NCBI GenBank assembly: GCA_027186245.1
Contig: CP114483.1
Location: forward strand, 28,774,642-28,838,641
Length of the DNA stretch: 64,000 nt
Source of the DNA: Coriaria nepalensis
Taxonomy: Eukaryota > Streptophyta > Magnoliopsida > Cucurbitales > Coriariaceae
Direction of reading: 5' to 3'
The notes under the pieces are model-generated. The model saw only the letters and a program-made list of their open reading frames with translations. It searched no databases and was not told where the DNA came from. Below, one piece after another: positions 35,463 to 47,795 of the stretch; the first letter of the stretch is position 1, and every line of letters starts with the position of its first letter. Made by a program: the position numbers and the translations under genes.

Positions 35463-37889
35463 TAGATGTGTCAAAATGGGTAGGGTTTTTTGGCCCCTGC
35501 CCGTAACCCAAGAGAAAAATTCGGCCTAAATATACGCCCGGGCTTCGATAAATTTTTAAGTCTGAAGGGCCTGCCCAGCCTAGCCTGACATACAAGCTCG
35601 GCTGGGCCCAGCCCAACCTGCACCACAGGCTACTTACTATTTTTAAGTAGCTTGCAGTGTAGCATGTGCGGTAGGCTTTTACCTATTAATTTTGGTGATA
35701 TTGTTTATTATGAAGAGCACATTAGAAGAGCACATACCCCACAATATAATAGCACAAGTAGAAATACTACTAGACTTGATATATTTGTATATTTTAGAAA
35801 AAAATGTGATGAAATAAAATTAAAATGTGGTGATTTAAGTTTAACTTTTGCCTTAACTTCTGATATTTGGAATGCATGTTTTAAAGATGACTATTTATGT
35901 ATTGATATTCATTATTTAGATTTAGAATGAACTTTAAATAAAAAATTAATAGGATTTAGAGTTATAAATGAAGCACATATTGGTGAAAATTTATGTGATT
36001 TAATAATAGAAGTTTTGAGTGAATTTGATATCAAAAGCCGTATAATATCTATAACTTTAGATAATGCTACGGCAAACACAAGGGTCGTCTCTTTATTTGA
36101 ATCACAGCTTAGCCAGTATAATGGTGAAGTCTTCTTACATCAACGTTGCGTGTGTTACATCATAAACCTCATTGTAAAATCATGTATGAAAGAACAACAG
36201 GTAAACAATTCTGTTGATAAAATTCGTACGATATTATCTTGGATTACTAGTTCGAATTCTAGAATAGCTAAGTCTAAAAGATATTGTAGGGCATTTAATA
36301 TGAAACCTCAAAAGTTTGGAACTAATATGCCGGTAAGGTGGAACTGATATGCCGGTATTGTAGGGCATTCAAAAGTTTAAAAGAATAGCTAAGTTTATGA
36401 TTCTACTGGTCGACTTTCAGGTGTTTATTATCCTACATCTCCTTTTGTTTTGCATTCATTTGTTCAAATGACTAGCTTGTTTCAGATATATGAGAATGAT
36501 GAAGTGTTTAAACCAGTTGTTCAGAAAATTGTTTCAAAAGTTTAGAAATATTGGAAGGAAATTTCTTTTTTATATATTTTTACTTTTATATTAGATCCTA
36601 GGGTTAAGTTACAGAGTTTAACAAATACTCTTACATTTATGAGTCAATATATAAATGTTAATTATTCTTCTACTATTACTAATGCTACTAACAAGTTATA
36701 TGAAGTATTTAGTATTTATGATAATAAATACAACTACTTGCGACAATAGACATGAGAACAAGAGATTCGACCCAAGAGGAAGAGTTGGAATTTTGTAATC
36801 GGTTCCGGCTCCAGTTCTAATTCCAGTTCCAGTTTCACTGGGATGGAACTCTAGAAATACCTCGAAATCGATTTCTCAGTTTTTGATTTTTGTGCAAATG
36901 ATTCAGAATCCTTATACCTCTTGGATTGGTGGAAGAAAAGCTCTACACGATTTCTTATACTAGCATGACTTACACGACATATCTTAATTGTTCCCGTCTC
37001 AACAGTTTCTTACGATTCAACATTCAGCATAGTTGAGAGAGTTATTGAAGATAGGAGAATTTCGTTAAAGGCAGAATTGGTTGAAGCATTATTATGCATA
37101 AGAGATTGAGAGCATGCATCTCATCAAGGTCAACATATAACTCAAAATGAAGACTTGGGTGAATATTTTCATAATATGTTCTTAGATGAAAATCCTTCTG
37201 CAACGAGAAACAGTTCTGCGGTTCACCAATAACCAACCATCATTAATAAATAGATGATAGATAATAGATTATCATGTATTAACAAATTTTTATTTAATTT
37301 TTGTTTATGGCTTCATTGTAAGGTCCGTTTTTTCATCCTTAAGGCCGAAAGGTTTTTTTGACAGACACATTATTTAATAATACGCAATGAAGTCTTTATT
37401 TGACCAAAAATTTATTCTTTAGTTGAGATATTCTTACTCTTAGTTACACATATGTGTAATTTATCTGACCCATTCGACCCATAAAGTAAACTAACAAGAG
37501 TATTTTCTCAAGACTCATCATCTTAAATAATCTCTCTTACTTTAATAATAATTTATTATGAATATTTTTTTTAAAAGGTCGGGCTCATTTTAGGCATAGT
37601 AAGATCCGGTCGAACCCGGCCCATTTTAAGCCCGGATGAGTCTGGGATAAACTTAAAAGGCTTTCTGGGCTGGACTCATTTTAGGACCGATAAGGTCCGG
37701 TCGAATCCGACCCAAATTAAGGCCCAGATGGATCCGGGATAAACCCAAAGGGCTTTCCAGGCCTTTGGGTTTATCCCGGGCCGGACCTAGACATATATTT
37801 TCAAAACGGGTAAAGCCCAACTCAGCCCAACTCTAAATAATAAAAAGCCTTGAAAGGACCGGGCCGGACCGCCCGTTTTAACACCTCTA
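35463..37889 (+). mobile_element. hAT transposon, near full length, inactivated
   Basis: Terminal inverted repeats: left TAGATGTGTCAAAATGGG, right (as complement) TAGAGGTGTTAAAACGGG, 15 of 18 identical. Eight-base flanks tttctttg (35455-35462) and cctctttg (37890-37897) match at six positions, as a target-site duplication would. GC-rich subterminal regions of CGGGCC type stand at both ends; the right one contains two ~100-bp tandem copies and an 18-bp perfect palindrome (37734-37751 with 37762-37779). The interior encodes a broken hAT transposase. Confidence 0.85.
35652..37240 (+). pseudogene. hAT transposase (ricesleeper/DAYSLEEPER-like)
   Basis: Pieces in order: a CxxC-type BED remnant (CSMCGRLL, HIRRAH), then LTSDIWNACFKDDYLCIDIHY, the core block beginning DIKSRIISITLDNATANTR (36027 onward) with LHQRCVCYIINLIVK, the middle region with YYPTSPFVLHSFVQM, FILDPRVKL near 36590, and a C-terminal dimerisation block near 36925-37100 containing LDWW, VPVSTVSYDSTFS, RRISLKAELVEALLC. 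In-frame stops near 35928, 36345, 36542, 36966 and after the last block show that it is dead. Active relatives cut and paste the element by binding its ends. Confidence 0.85.
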
Positions 37890-37955
37890 CCTCTTTGTTT
37901 GCTTTAACTTCTCTCTGATGTATCCCCGTGTTGAATGTTTATGTTAGTGCTTAAC

Positions 37956-38289
37956 TCATACACACTTGGGCCAACTTGTAGAGGAAAGGCCCAAACGCTT
38001 AAAGGGATCCCCAACCAGGTTAAAGAGACAACGTGCCGGACGCGTAATAGGAAGCTGGAACGACACGCGTAATAGGAAGAAATAGAAGAAGCAGTTCAGG
38101 TTGTTAGATATCGTTGTTTGTGTAATGGTCAAGTAGTTAGCAATACATCAAAGAACGAAATTAGTAATACATAAAAGAACGAAATTTAAACGGAAAGAGG
38201 CGATAAAGAAATAACTCGTTTCTCTCTCCTAAAATTCTGCTCTCTACGAATTCTTCTTCTTCTTCTAAAAGGCTAACCAGAGTATATCA
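37956..38289 (+). repeat. Left LTR of gypsy element 2
   Basis: Opens TCATACACACTTGGG where the right LTR has TGATACACATAGTTGGG; ends TATATCA before the primer-site region. Confidence 0.75.
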
Positions 38290-38315
38290 TTGGTGCTCTC
38301 ATTTTTGAATCAGCA

Positions 38316-41300
38316 ATGGCGGGTGGAACTAGACAAGCAAGAATAGAGGATGCTATATCCAAGATCAATGCGTTACCAGAATGAAAAAGCAGATTCGTTG
38401 AATCGTTAGATAAGTCAATGATGGAATTACAGACCTTAGATGCGAAGGTCGAGGAACAGATCCATCGAACACAACAGTGTAATATCCAGGCAGAAAGAGC
38501 ATAAGAATTCCTAGCCAATTTTCAAGGGGCGGCTCCAACCTTGAAGACAATGAGGCTGGATGTAGCAAGGTTTTCAGGAGAAAATCCATCAGCTTGGATT
38601 TCAAATATTCGAAGATACTTTGATTACTATAATACTTCCATCTACAGAGGCTGACAATAGTATCATTTCATCTTGACGGTGATGCTCTCGACTGGTTCGA
38701 TTGGATGAGCAAGAACAATCTGATTACAGTCATTGGGAAGGGGGTTTTGGATCTTCAGAGTACGAAGATCATTTTGGTAAGCAGCATCTATTCGAGCAAT
38801 TAGCAAACAAGATCCCAGGGGTGCCAGAACACGTGTTAATTAGCTGCTTCGTGCCTGAATTGAAATCGGAATTGAGAAAGGAAGTACAAGTTTCCATAGC
38901 TAATTCCTTAGCTCAAGCTAGTGGCCTAGCAAGATTGTATGATGAGAAGATGTTGGTTAACAAAGGTAGCAACCAGACAATGGGTTGATAAAACCTGGTA
39001 TTCTAAAACCCCCAACCCAAACAAAACCAACCCTCATCCTATAAAGAAACTCACTGCAGCAGAGATGATGGCCAGAAGAGAGAAAGGTATGTGTTACAAT
39101 AGCGAAGAAAAATTCTATGCCAATAACCAATGTAAGGGAAACTTTTTCTATTGACGACGGTGGATGGTGAGGATGATAATAGTAAGGTGGAACCCTTGAA
39201 AGTGAAGTGCAAGCTGTTTGCGAAACATAAATGTCTTAAATTTCAAAAATAAGTGCGCGATGGGGGCCAATTGTGCCCAATAACATTGCGAGTTCGTGGT
39301 CAAATTAGGGGTTTACCAGTTCAAACACTAGTGGATGGGGAAGTACCCACAACTTCATACAAAAAAGGGTAGCAAAGTTCCTGCAATTGCCTATAGCTGC
39401 CTCTCCACATTTCCAAGTGCTAATTAGAAATAGAGAATCCATGAATTGTGAAGGCTTCTGTCCAAAAGCGCCAAGCGCCCATTGAATTGGATGGTCAGAA
39501 ACTTGACATAGACTTCTATGCACTTCAATTGCAAGTTGCCAATGTGGTTTTAGGTGTGCAATGGTTAGAATTACTGGGGAGAATCACCATGGAAATTCTA
39601 TATATGAAATTTGATTGGTTAGGCAAAAAGACCAGATTACAAAGGGAGCCTTTAGTCCAAGTGGAGCAGGTGCAATTAAACCAACTCAGAAGAATGTCAA
39701 GAGCTGAGGGAATTTCTCAATGCTTTCAGTTGTTCTCAATGATTTAATTCAACCCTTACAAACAGAGGTATTACCATGTGTATGCTAGATGAGTTCAAAG
39801 ATGTTTTCATGCAACCTACTACTTTACTCCCATTTTGCAGAATTGACCATTAAATAGACCTATTACCAAACACAAACCCAATTAATGTCAAACCTGACTG
39901 ATATTTCCATTTTAAAAAATCAGAGATTGAATCATTATTGGCAGAGATGTTACAAACATGAATTATTCGCCCAAGTCAAAGCCCATTTTCTTCACCCATA
40001 TTGCTTGTCAAGAAAAAGGACGAGACTTGGTACTTTGCCTTGATTACAGGGTACTAAATAATGCAACAGTTAAGGACAATATTCCAATACCAACCGTGGA
40101 GATAAGCAAGCCATCCAGGCTCCAGACCAACATTAATATTTAATTAAGCTGTTGGGATACGCCTTCGATATCTCTTACAAGCCAGGCGAGACAAATATAG
40201 TAGCAGATGCACTGTCCAGACAAGCATTCACTGACGTTGATAACTCCAACTCGGGCAATCAACCTGTCACTCAGCACTGTGAGTTGTATAACAGTACCTT
40301 ACTTGCCCTGTCACTTCATGTTTTTAAATTTCCTGAAGAGCTTAAATTGGAGGTTGCTACTGACCCATATTATGAGAAGTTACAGGAGCTAATAAGTTTA
40401 TATGATTCTAGCAGAAAGTATTTCTCTTACAGGGAAGGTTTGGTATATAAAAAGAACAAATTGGTTATCAGTCCTTACTCGGAATTAAGGAATAAGCTGC
40501 TATTTGAATTTCACAATAGTCCTCTAGCGGGGCACAAAGGGAGTTCATATAACTCTGTCCAGATTATCAGCTGCCTTCTTTTGGGAGGGAATGGAGAAGG
40601 ATGTGAGAAGATACATCACTAAATACAGCGTTTGTCAGAAAATAAAGTACATCACTCAAGCTCCTATAGGTCTGTTGAAACCGTTGCCAATACCATCCAA
40701 TATATGGGAAGACATCTCCCTTGATCTCATAACCGGATTGCCCAACTCAAATGGATACAGTGTCATCTTGGTCGTTGTTGACCGCCTCTCAAAATACGAC
40801 CACTTTGGACCTCTGAAAGCTGGTTTAACAGCCACTTCAACTGCAGGATTATTTACTGAAATGACAGTCAAACACCATGGATTCCCTAAATCAATGGGAT
40901 TCCCTAAATCAATGGTGTCTGACAGGGACCTAATTTTTTTGAGCAAATTCTGGAAAGACATTCCAATTCAGTGGCACATCATTGCACATGTCAAGCGCCA
41001 ACCACCCTCAGACGGACGGACATAAAGAGGTACTTAATAGATGCTTGGAGCAGTACCTTAGATCGTTTGTTCTAACAACCCACGTCAAAGTTCTTACTTT
41101 GGGCGGAGTTCTGCTGCGACACCTCAGTCCACTCTAGTATTCGATCCCCATTTGAAGCGGTTTTGGGTAAACCACCACCAACTCTACCATCATACATTCA
41201 AGGAACTTCACACATCGAGGCCGCAGATTCAAACATAACTGAACGAACTACTTTGTTAGCTACCCTTCGCGCTAAGATGACAAAAGCACAAGAGAGGATG

Positions 41301-41640
41301 AAGAACAATGCTGATAAGCATCGAAGAGAATTCAGCATGGAACCAGGTCAGTGGTGTGACGTGAAGTTGCAACCACACAAGCAGTCATCTGTAGCTGGTG
41401 TTCAACATTCAAAACTAAGCAGCCGTTTTTATGGGGCCATATCGCATCATCAAAGGAGTGGGAACAATAGCTTATCGCCTAGAGCTACCAATAGAATCTA
41501 AAATACATCAAATCTTTCATATCTCGGTTTTGAAACTAAATCTAGAGATTTGTTCAACACTAGCTTTACCAGCAGCGTCCGTGGATAATCAACTATTATT
41601 AGTCCCACTCACTATCTTAAACAGGCAGACATGATGGGTT
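38316..41640 (+). pseudogene. Gypsy gag-pol remnant (element 2)
   Basis: ATG at 38316 (MAGGTRQARIEDAI) opens gag. Recognised next: HLDGDALDWFDWMSKNN, EQLANKIPGVPEHVLISCFVPELKSEL, KKLTAAEMMARREKGMCYN with a damaged zinc knuckle (the second Cys of CYNC is Ser), protease region 39300-39720, first RT residues to about 40130, then YAFDISYKPGETNIVADALSRQ (end of RNase H), the HHCC integrase region, [44 protein letters not shown] and a C-terminal SKLSxRFYGPYRIIKGVGTIAYRLELP block in two frames. An 18-bp tandem duplication (GFPKSM twice) sits just before the second integrase Asp. Several stops. Confidence 0.88.
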
Positions 41641-41760
41641 GGCCAAATTCTGGTTCTGTGGTCTGGTTTATCGTTAAAGGAAACATCATAGGAGGACATC
41701 CAAAATTTTAAAACTCTCTTATCCTCACTACAACACGGTTTTTGTCAATGAGGGAGGTAA

Positions 41761-42051
41761 TGATACACATAGTTGGGTCAAGTTGCAGAGTAAAGGCTCA
41801 AATGCTTAAAGGGTGCCCTAACCAAATTCAGAGACTACGTTTCGGACACGTAGTAGGAAGCTGGAACGATACGTCGTTGGCAAGATAACCGCTGTAACAA
41901 GAATGAGAAGCAGTTCAGGCTGTTAGATAGAGCTGTTAGTGTAACGATTAAGTCGTTAGCCAACGAATTCGATACAAAGATATGAACGAAATGTAAAAGT
42001 GAAGGGAGCAACCAATAAGTAATTCTCTCTCCTATAATTATTTATCATAAT
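41761..42051 (+). repeat. Right LTR of gypsy element 2
   Basis: Begins TGATACACATAG after a purine-rich GAGGGAGG tract; the right border is blurred because the last ~40 bases no longer match the left LTR. Confidence 0.7.
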
Positions 42052-42754
42052 ATCAATTTTTTTATCATAATGAAAATTGATTTACATAATATACAAAATA
42101 AAATTTATTACAAACAAAGAGTATCATTGAAAAATAGAATCATAATTAATATATATATATATTTATTATAATGAATAAAACTTGCCATGTATTCTTACTA
42201 TGATAAATGATTTATTTTTAGGCACACCTCTTAATATATTATAAAATACATCACAATTTTTAACACATCATCAATTTTGTAAAAAAAAATTACTTAGTGA
42301 TGTGTTTGAATATAATTGGTTGGAATAAGAAAAAAAAAAAATTAATACTTTATAGTAAAAAAATCTACTTTCATATGACCCTAATTATTTTTGGGGTCCT
42401 TCCTTGAAAGCTTTTGCTCTCAGGTAAGATCTATGTGTTCATCTCTCTTTTAGATTTCAATTTTTTTTTATTGAAATATTATATAGAAAAAATCATGGTT
42501 TCATATTATAATGTTACTAAATTTTGTATTTTTATTCTTAAAATAATAATTATTAAATTAGATAATTTCTTTAAAAATTTATTCTCCTAAATATTAAGAT
42601 ATTTTATATTATTATTTTTTTTAATAAACATTAAGATTTTAAAAATACAATTCTAAATATATGTATATACTCTTATTTATTTTAAATTTATTTTTCATGC
42701 TTTTAATATGTAATTTAATTTTAAAAAATGAAAATTTTTCCTTAAAATTAAAAA

Positions 42755-42788
<34 letters not shown>

Positions 42789-43046
42789 TATAACTCTACT
42801 ATTTCTTAATATTTGTGTTTTTATTTTATCTTGTTTTTTAAAAAGAACTTCTTCCCAAACTGGAAAAACAAAAGTTCAGGCCCAACTACTGAATTCTGGA
42901 ACAGGGAGAGGGGAAAGAGGAGAGAGAGTATTTTTGCCGTTTTGCGACGGAGAGAGAAATCCATGCGAGGTCGCAGATCTCGCGACACAGAATTGCTTAC
43001 AAATCCATAGTAGAATAATAAGAAAACTTTACCAGAGGGGAAAGAG
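42052..43046. other. AT-rich region and UNC-50 leader
   Basis: AT-rich, with an A run at about 42749-42771 joined to a TA microsatellite (42772-42792). From about 42870 the sequence becomes GC-richer, consistent with the promoter and 5' UTR of the gene at 43047. Confidence 0.55.
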
Positions 43047-46000
43047 ATGTTGCCGACGGCTTCGAGAGGGCGTTCTTCGTCTTCTACATCTCGAGCTAAC
43101 CCCATGTTCATCCAGTACCTCCGCCGAATCGTGAAGGTTCTTTCTCTCTCCCTCTCTCTCTCTCTCTCACATTCTTCTTCTCGCATGGATCTGTTCTCCT
43201 CGCCGATCTAACTCTCAATTTTTCTACATCATTTCATCTCGGTGCTTAACGAATGATACTTATGGAAGTTATCGATTTCTGTTACTCTATGAAGATGTTA
43301 GTTATGTTCATTTTCTTTCTCTCCAAACGGTATTAGTGCTCAATTAGCTGGTTGCTTCTAAATTCCGATTCTATATGTGGTTGATTAGGTAAATCCTGAT
43401 TTGTTATCTAGCGACTCGAGGTTAAAAATGATGTTCATGTGTTTTCATATTCTTAGGCGTGCCACGGAATGATTTACCAGATTTATGTAATTCGGTGTCT
43501 ATGACATGTTTGCATCTTCTAATGCCTCCTAATGGCAGTAGAGTCTTGTGGCATATTTCAATTAGCTTAGTTGAACTACTGAATCAACGTTATAGCGCAG
43601 GACGGTGTAAACTTTCTGGACATCCAGCGAACAAAATCCATTTTCAAATATCATGGGGTCCAGTGATTATTTGTTCTCAGTACTAGTACTATTTCTTCTG
43701 GTAATATTGATTGTTTGTCATCTATTTGGTTTTTGTTTTTGGTTAATTCTAGTGGCAACAAATGGACATTGAATATACTTTCTGGCAAATGCTTCACCTA
43801 TGCACATCACCAAAAGTTGTGTAAGTCTTGACCCTTTTGGCTTCCCGTCTCTGTCAATCTTTATAGTTTGAATAGGGTTGAGAGAGATATTTCTTACATT
43901 TTTTTTTTTCATTCACTGGATAAGTTTATGTTTTGTGTTTTCTTTATGCAACTTACTAATAATTACATTCCAAAAATTTTCATGCGGGAACCACGCAATG
44001 CGTACAGCTATCAGCACACTAAGTATCACAAGCGTAAGTCATCCTCCCATCGAAGAACTGTTTTTATGTTGTTGCTCTTGATGAATTTTTCGATTCTATA
44101 TAACCGTTCATTTAATATGTGAACATGATTGTCGTTCAGAATTATTATTTGGAGAACTAGCTAGATGCTGATTGATTGGGTGGTGATGAATTCTGGTTGC
44201 TGAAATTTTCATTTTTGTTACTGACTTGCAAAGTCCTAAACTTATGCATTTGAGGATGTTTAAAGTAAAATGGGTAGCTAAAGTTCCAGCCTTTTAGAGT
44301 TATGGAGATCAAAGAAGGGATGGGGAGTTAGGAGCTGGTGTAGGTCCTTGAATGTGACCTAACATCATCTTTCATTAAACAACTGGGATCTATTGTGAAA
44401 TTTAATTCTGGATCTCTATGGTTATTATTACTTTTAGCATAGGAATTATATGAATTCAGGAGTTTGGCCATTATGCCTGTAAGGTAAACTTTAGATCTCA
44501 CTTCAGCTTTTGACCTAACTGTAGTTTTACGGAGTCCCATCCTTGTAAAGAAAAAGGGAAAAAAATCCATAAACTTTCATCCTCGAGTAGCTCCCCACTC
44601 ATACCCAAATATTGTTCAGGCAAGAAAACAAGATCTGTAATTTTTTATTTTTTTAATTGGTTTCTATTTCTTCTACAAAGATTCTGAAGCTAACTAGTTT
44701 GATCTGAAAAGTATAGGAGCTGCTGCTATATATGTAATATGTTAATGGAAGGTTTGTTTATTTCCTTCTGTTCAGAAACTAAGAATCAATGGGCACGTGA
44801 TGATCCTGCCTTTGTTGTGATCTGCAGCCTTCTTTTGGTGCTTTCCACTTTGGCTTACTGTGTTGCGTAAGATTCTCTTATGTTTTCATATTGTTGCTGG
44901 GTTTTTCTATTCTATCATAGAAAAACCGGTTACCACTGTGCCAATTTCAAAGCCGCATTAAAGAAACTGAATTTCCATTCACTTAAAATAAGGTTATCAT
45001 TCAAAAAATTTTAAGAGAGGACTTTTAGTGTTACCAAACGACTCGAGACATTTGCAGGCTTGAGTTGTTAATGTTGGGTTATCTGCAGCTAATTGATGTA
45101 GTAAAAAATATTAATCTGTGTTGATTGGTTTCCAAAACTATTATTATTCTGCTCAGTCGGGTCTTCTTTCTGCATTTGATGATTCTTATGTATATATTTT
45201 TTTTCGTTGCAGATATGACCATAGTATAGCACATACCATTTTTGTGGTTATTTCAGTGTTGCTGTTTCATTTTCTAATAACAGGTGCATTCCTGGCCACA
45301 TGTTGTTGGTAAGAGTCGCTTCCTCTAAGTTATGTTTTATATTTGTCCTCTTCAGTTACTCAAAATTCTGCAAGCTTTTGATTTCACCCTTTGTACAACT
45401 CTAGATCCCAAAGCTTTCAAGTCTTGAGGCTTATGGTTTATTTTTCAGTTATCTGTTCTTATGAGAATCTGTCTTGTACACAGAAATTGTATAGTAGATA
45501 TGGCTCTTTCATTACTAAAATACTCTTCTTTTTTTTTTTTCTTCTTTTTCTTCTTTTGTTGATTGTTCTGTTACTCTTTTTTAGCCTATGGGCTGAAATT
45601 TTTATCTCTTAGGTGCTCTATACAGTATTTTTGTTTCATTGTTATTGACTTTTTGGATCCAAGTACTTATTTTTCTCTACAGATGTTCATAAAATCAATG
45701 TTCAGTCTAATTTTTATTGCCTTTTCAGTTATGACATACTTATATATCTCATCTTTTCAGATGTTCTATCAACTGATCTTTGGTTCGAGTTTTATTGTCT
45801 TTTCGGATCTTAGACACCTCTATTTGTACTGCCTAATTTTTATGAGCATATCAGATATAATGTTTCCTCCCATTCCCAAATGTTTTTTCAGGTTCTTGAC
45901 TAATTCTTACCTTCGAGAAGAGGCACCAAACAGCCATGTAGTCGAGCAACGGGTTGAATGGCAAGTCTGATAGCCACACTTTTATTATTTGTTACATATT

Positions 46001-46913
46001 TCAAGTTTTCAACTGTATTCTATTGAACTGATATCTTAGAGTTTATGGAATGAGTATGCATATTATAGTTTTTGTTTAAGTTTCTGACTATCTTGTGTTA
46101 CAAGCTAATTGATCTACTATTGCTGACTATATTTTTCTCTTCTGTTTTTTTGGGTGAAGGCTGTATGCTTTTGATGTGCATTGCAACTCTTTCTTCCCAG
46201 TGTTTGTGCTACTTTATGGTAACTACTGTTATTTATATTTTTCCTTGTTTAGTTTCACCCTCAGCTATGTCCCTCACAGGCATCTTGTTTCTATGGCAGT
46301 GCTTCATTACTTTCTATCTCCTCTCTTGGTTGCTCACGGCTTCATTCCAGAGTTGCTATCAAATTTGCTTTTCATGGTGGCTGCTTCATACTACCATTAT
46401 CTGAATTTTTTAGGTTATGATGGTAAGTTAAATTGCCCACTTTAGTATTCTGCTTCCATTAGCTCTCTCTACTCCCCTCCAAAAACCAGAAAAAGCGAAA
46501 TGGAGACATAATACTCTTTTTTGAAAGATTTGGACAAGAAACTGATGTTTACTTATGTCTGAATCCTAGACGGATCATTTTTGCACGGCATAAGTTCCAA
46601 AAAGTTATATTTGTGGTTCATATTTATTCTCAAAAGTGGGCCACTAGATTACCTTCATGAATGTTCTAACTATTTGTCTTGCTGCAGTACTGCCATTTCT
46701 GGAGAGGACAACTTTCTTTCTATATCCTATTGGTGTTGTCTTTGTCATTTCTCCAATATGTAAGTAACACTCAAAATCTTAAATCTGTTTTTTCTGTTCT
46801 GAAAAGCTATCGGACTGAAAGATCACTTCATCTAATATTACATTGCAGTGATTTTGACTGGCTTCAATCCGTCACGATATATTGTGAACATGTACTTTAG
46901 TCAGCAGTCATAA
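43047..46913 (+). CDS. UNC-50 family membrane protein, ten exons
   Basis: UNC-50 proteins are Golgi multi-pass membrane proteins; in animals they are needed for receptor trafficking, and the plant role is poorly known. Exons 43047-43136, 43753-43820, 44008-44033, 44776-44866, 45213-45308, 45892-45960, 46160-46218, 46300-46422, 46688-46759 and 46849-46913 join in frame to 252 residues, the family's usual size. The N terminus is polar and Ser/Arg-rich (MLPTASRGRSSSSTSRANP), followed by the conserved DIEYTFWQMLHLCTSPK and KYHKQTKNQWARDDPAFVV and several membrane segments. REEAPNSHVVEQRVEWLYAFDVHCNSFFP is the strongly conserved loop. FLERTTFFLYPIG is near the end. Intron 6 has a GC donor (45961-45962); the other introns are GT-AG. 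The start is the first ATG in frame with the conserved N terminus. Looks intact. Confidence 0.96.
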
Positions 46914-47795
46914 TTCTTCTCGGGGCCAACTCTAAGACTAAGCATCATCTATTGTCAAGGCGAAGGTCACATTCCAAAACCCTTCCAATAATTCTCAAAT
47001 ATACTAGGCATTGATAACCACAATTTTTTACCCCCAACATGTGAAAGGGTTTTATGTCCAAGGAGAAAAAAAAAAGGAGATATCTTTGTTGGCCTTTTAC
47101 CAGTGTGGATCAATGTAGGAATCATACAACAGATTGGTTGAAAGAATATAGTGGGTTTGTGTCCTGTTCTATGTTTATTCTGATATTGACATTGGAAAAG
47201 TTAAAACTCTAGCCCGCTTTTTTTTTTTTAATTTTGTTTCCCCCTTTTTTGGTTTGCCCTTCATGTGTTAATTACAAGGTAGTAAAGGCAGAAAAGTTTA
47301 TTTGAGTACTTGGGCTCTTAAGCATTTGTTGTATGTTTTCGTGGACTTTACGGTGAGGTGAGGTGCTTTTTAAACAGAGGATATATTGCCTTAGAGGATT
47401 AGTGGTTTGAAAGGCAGAAAAGTCTCTAGATCTATAGAGCAATGGGAATGGATATCAAGGCTAATGGGATAATTGTTGTTGTCTTGTAATGGATTAATGT
47501 CACATTAATGATATGAGGAATTTTTGTAAGGTATGGTCTATAAAGTGCCGGAATCAAATTTTATCGTAATTATAAATATTACTCGGCAAATATTACCCTG
47601 ATGTGATGGGTTATGTCACTCGTTTGTGTGGACAAAAAAGTATACTCTTAAGAGCTTTGGCCACAAAAAAATCTCAAATTACCAAAAATATTTTAGGGAC
47701 AAGATTGGTAGATTTCTCTCTCATTCCATAAAACACGGATAAATTGCAAGAACCACTTTGTTGAAAATCAATCCAATGGCCGACACGACGAGCAT
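46914..47795. other. Spacer between UNC-50 and CAD remnant
   Basis: UNC-50 3' UTR followed by unassigned DNA with an A run at 47065-47078 and a T run at 47218-47231. No coding region supported. Confidence 0.5.

Larger units (their letters stand above)
37956..42051 (+). mobile_element. Ty3/gypsy chromovirus-type element with both LTRs, internally deleted
   Basis: LTRs at about 37956-38289 and 41761-42051 share long blocks (GCTTAAAGGG, GGAAGCTGGAACGA, GAAGCAGTTCAGG, GTTAGATA). The primer-site region reads TTGGTGCTCTCAT. Order inside: gag, protease, start of reverse transcriptase, then directly the RNase H end, integrase and a chromodomain-like tail (LVLWSGLSLKETS, EDIQNFK). Most of RT and RNase H are missing at the join near 40136-40150. 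Same family as 12180-14315. Confidence 0.9.

Noticed and set aside
42661..43134. Long plus-strand frame running into the UNC-50 first exon
   Set aside because: It is in a different frame from the conserved MLPTASRG start, is built from a poly(A)/TA repeat, and lies over the promoter.
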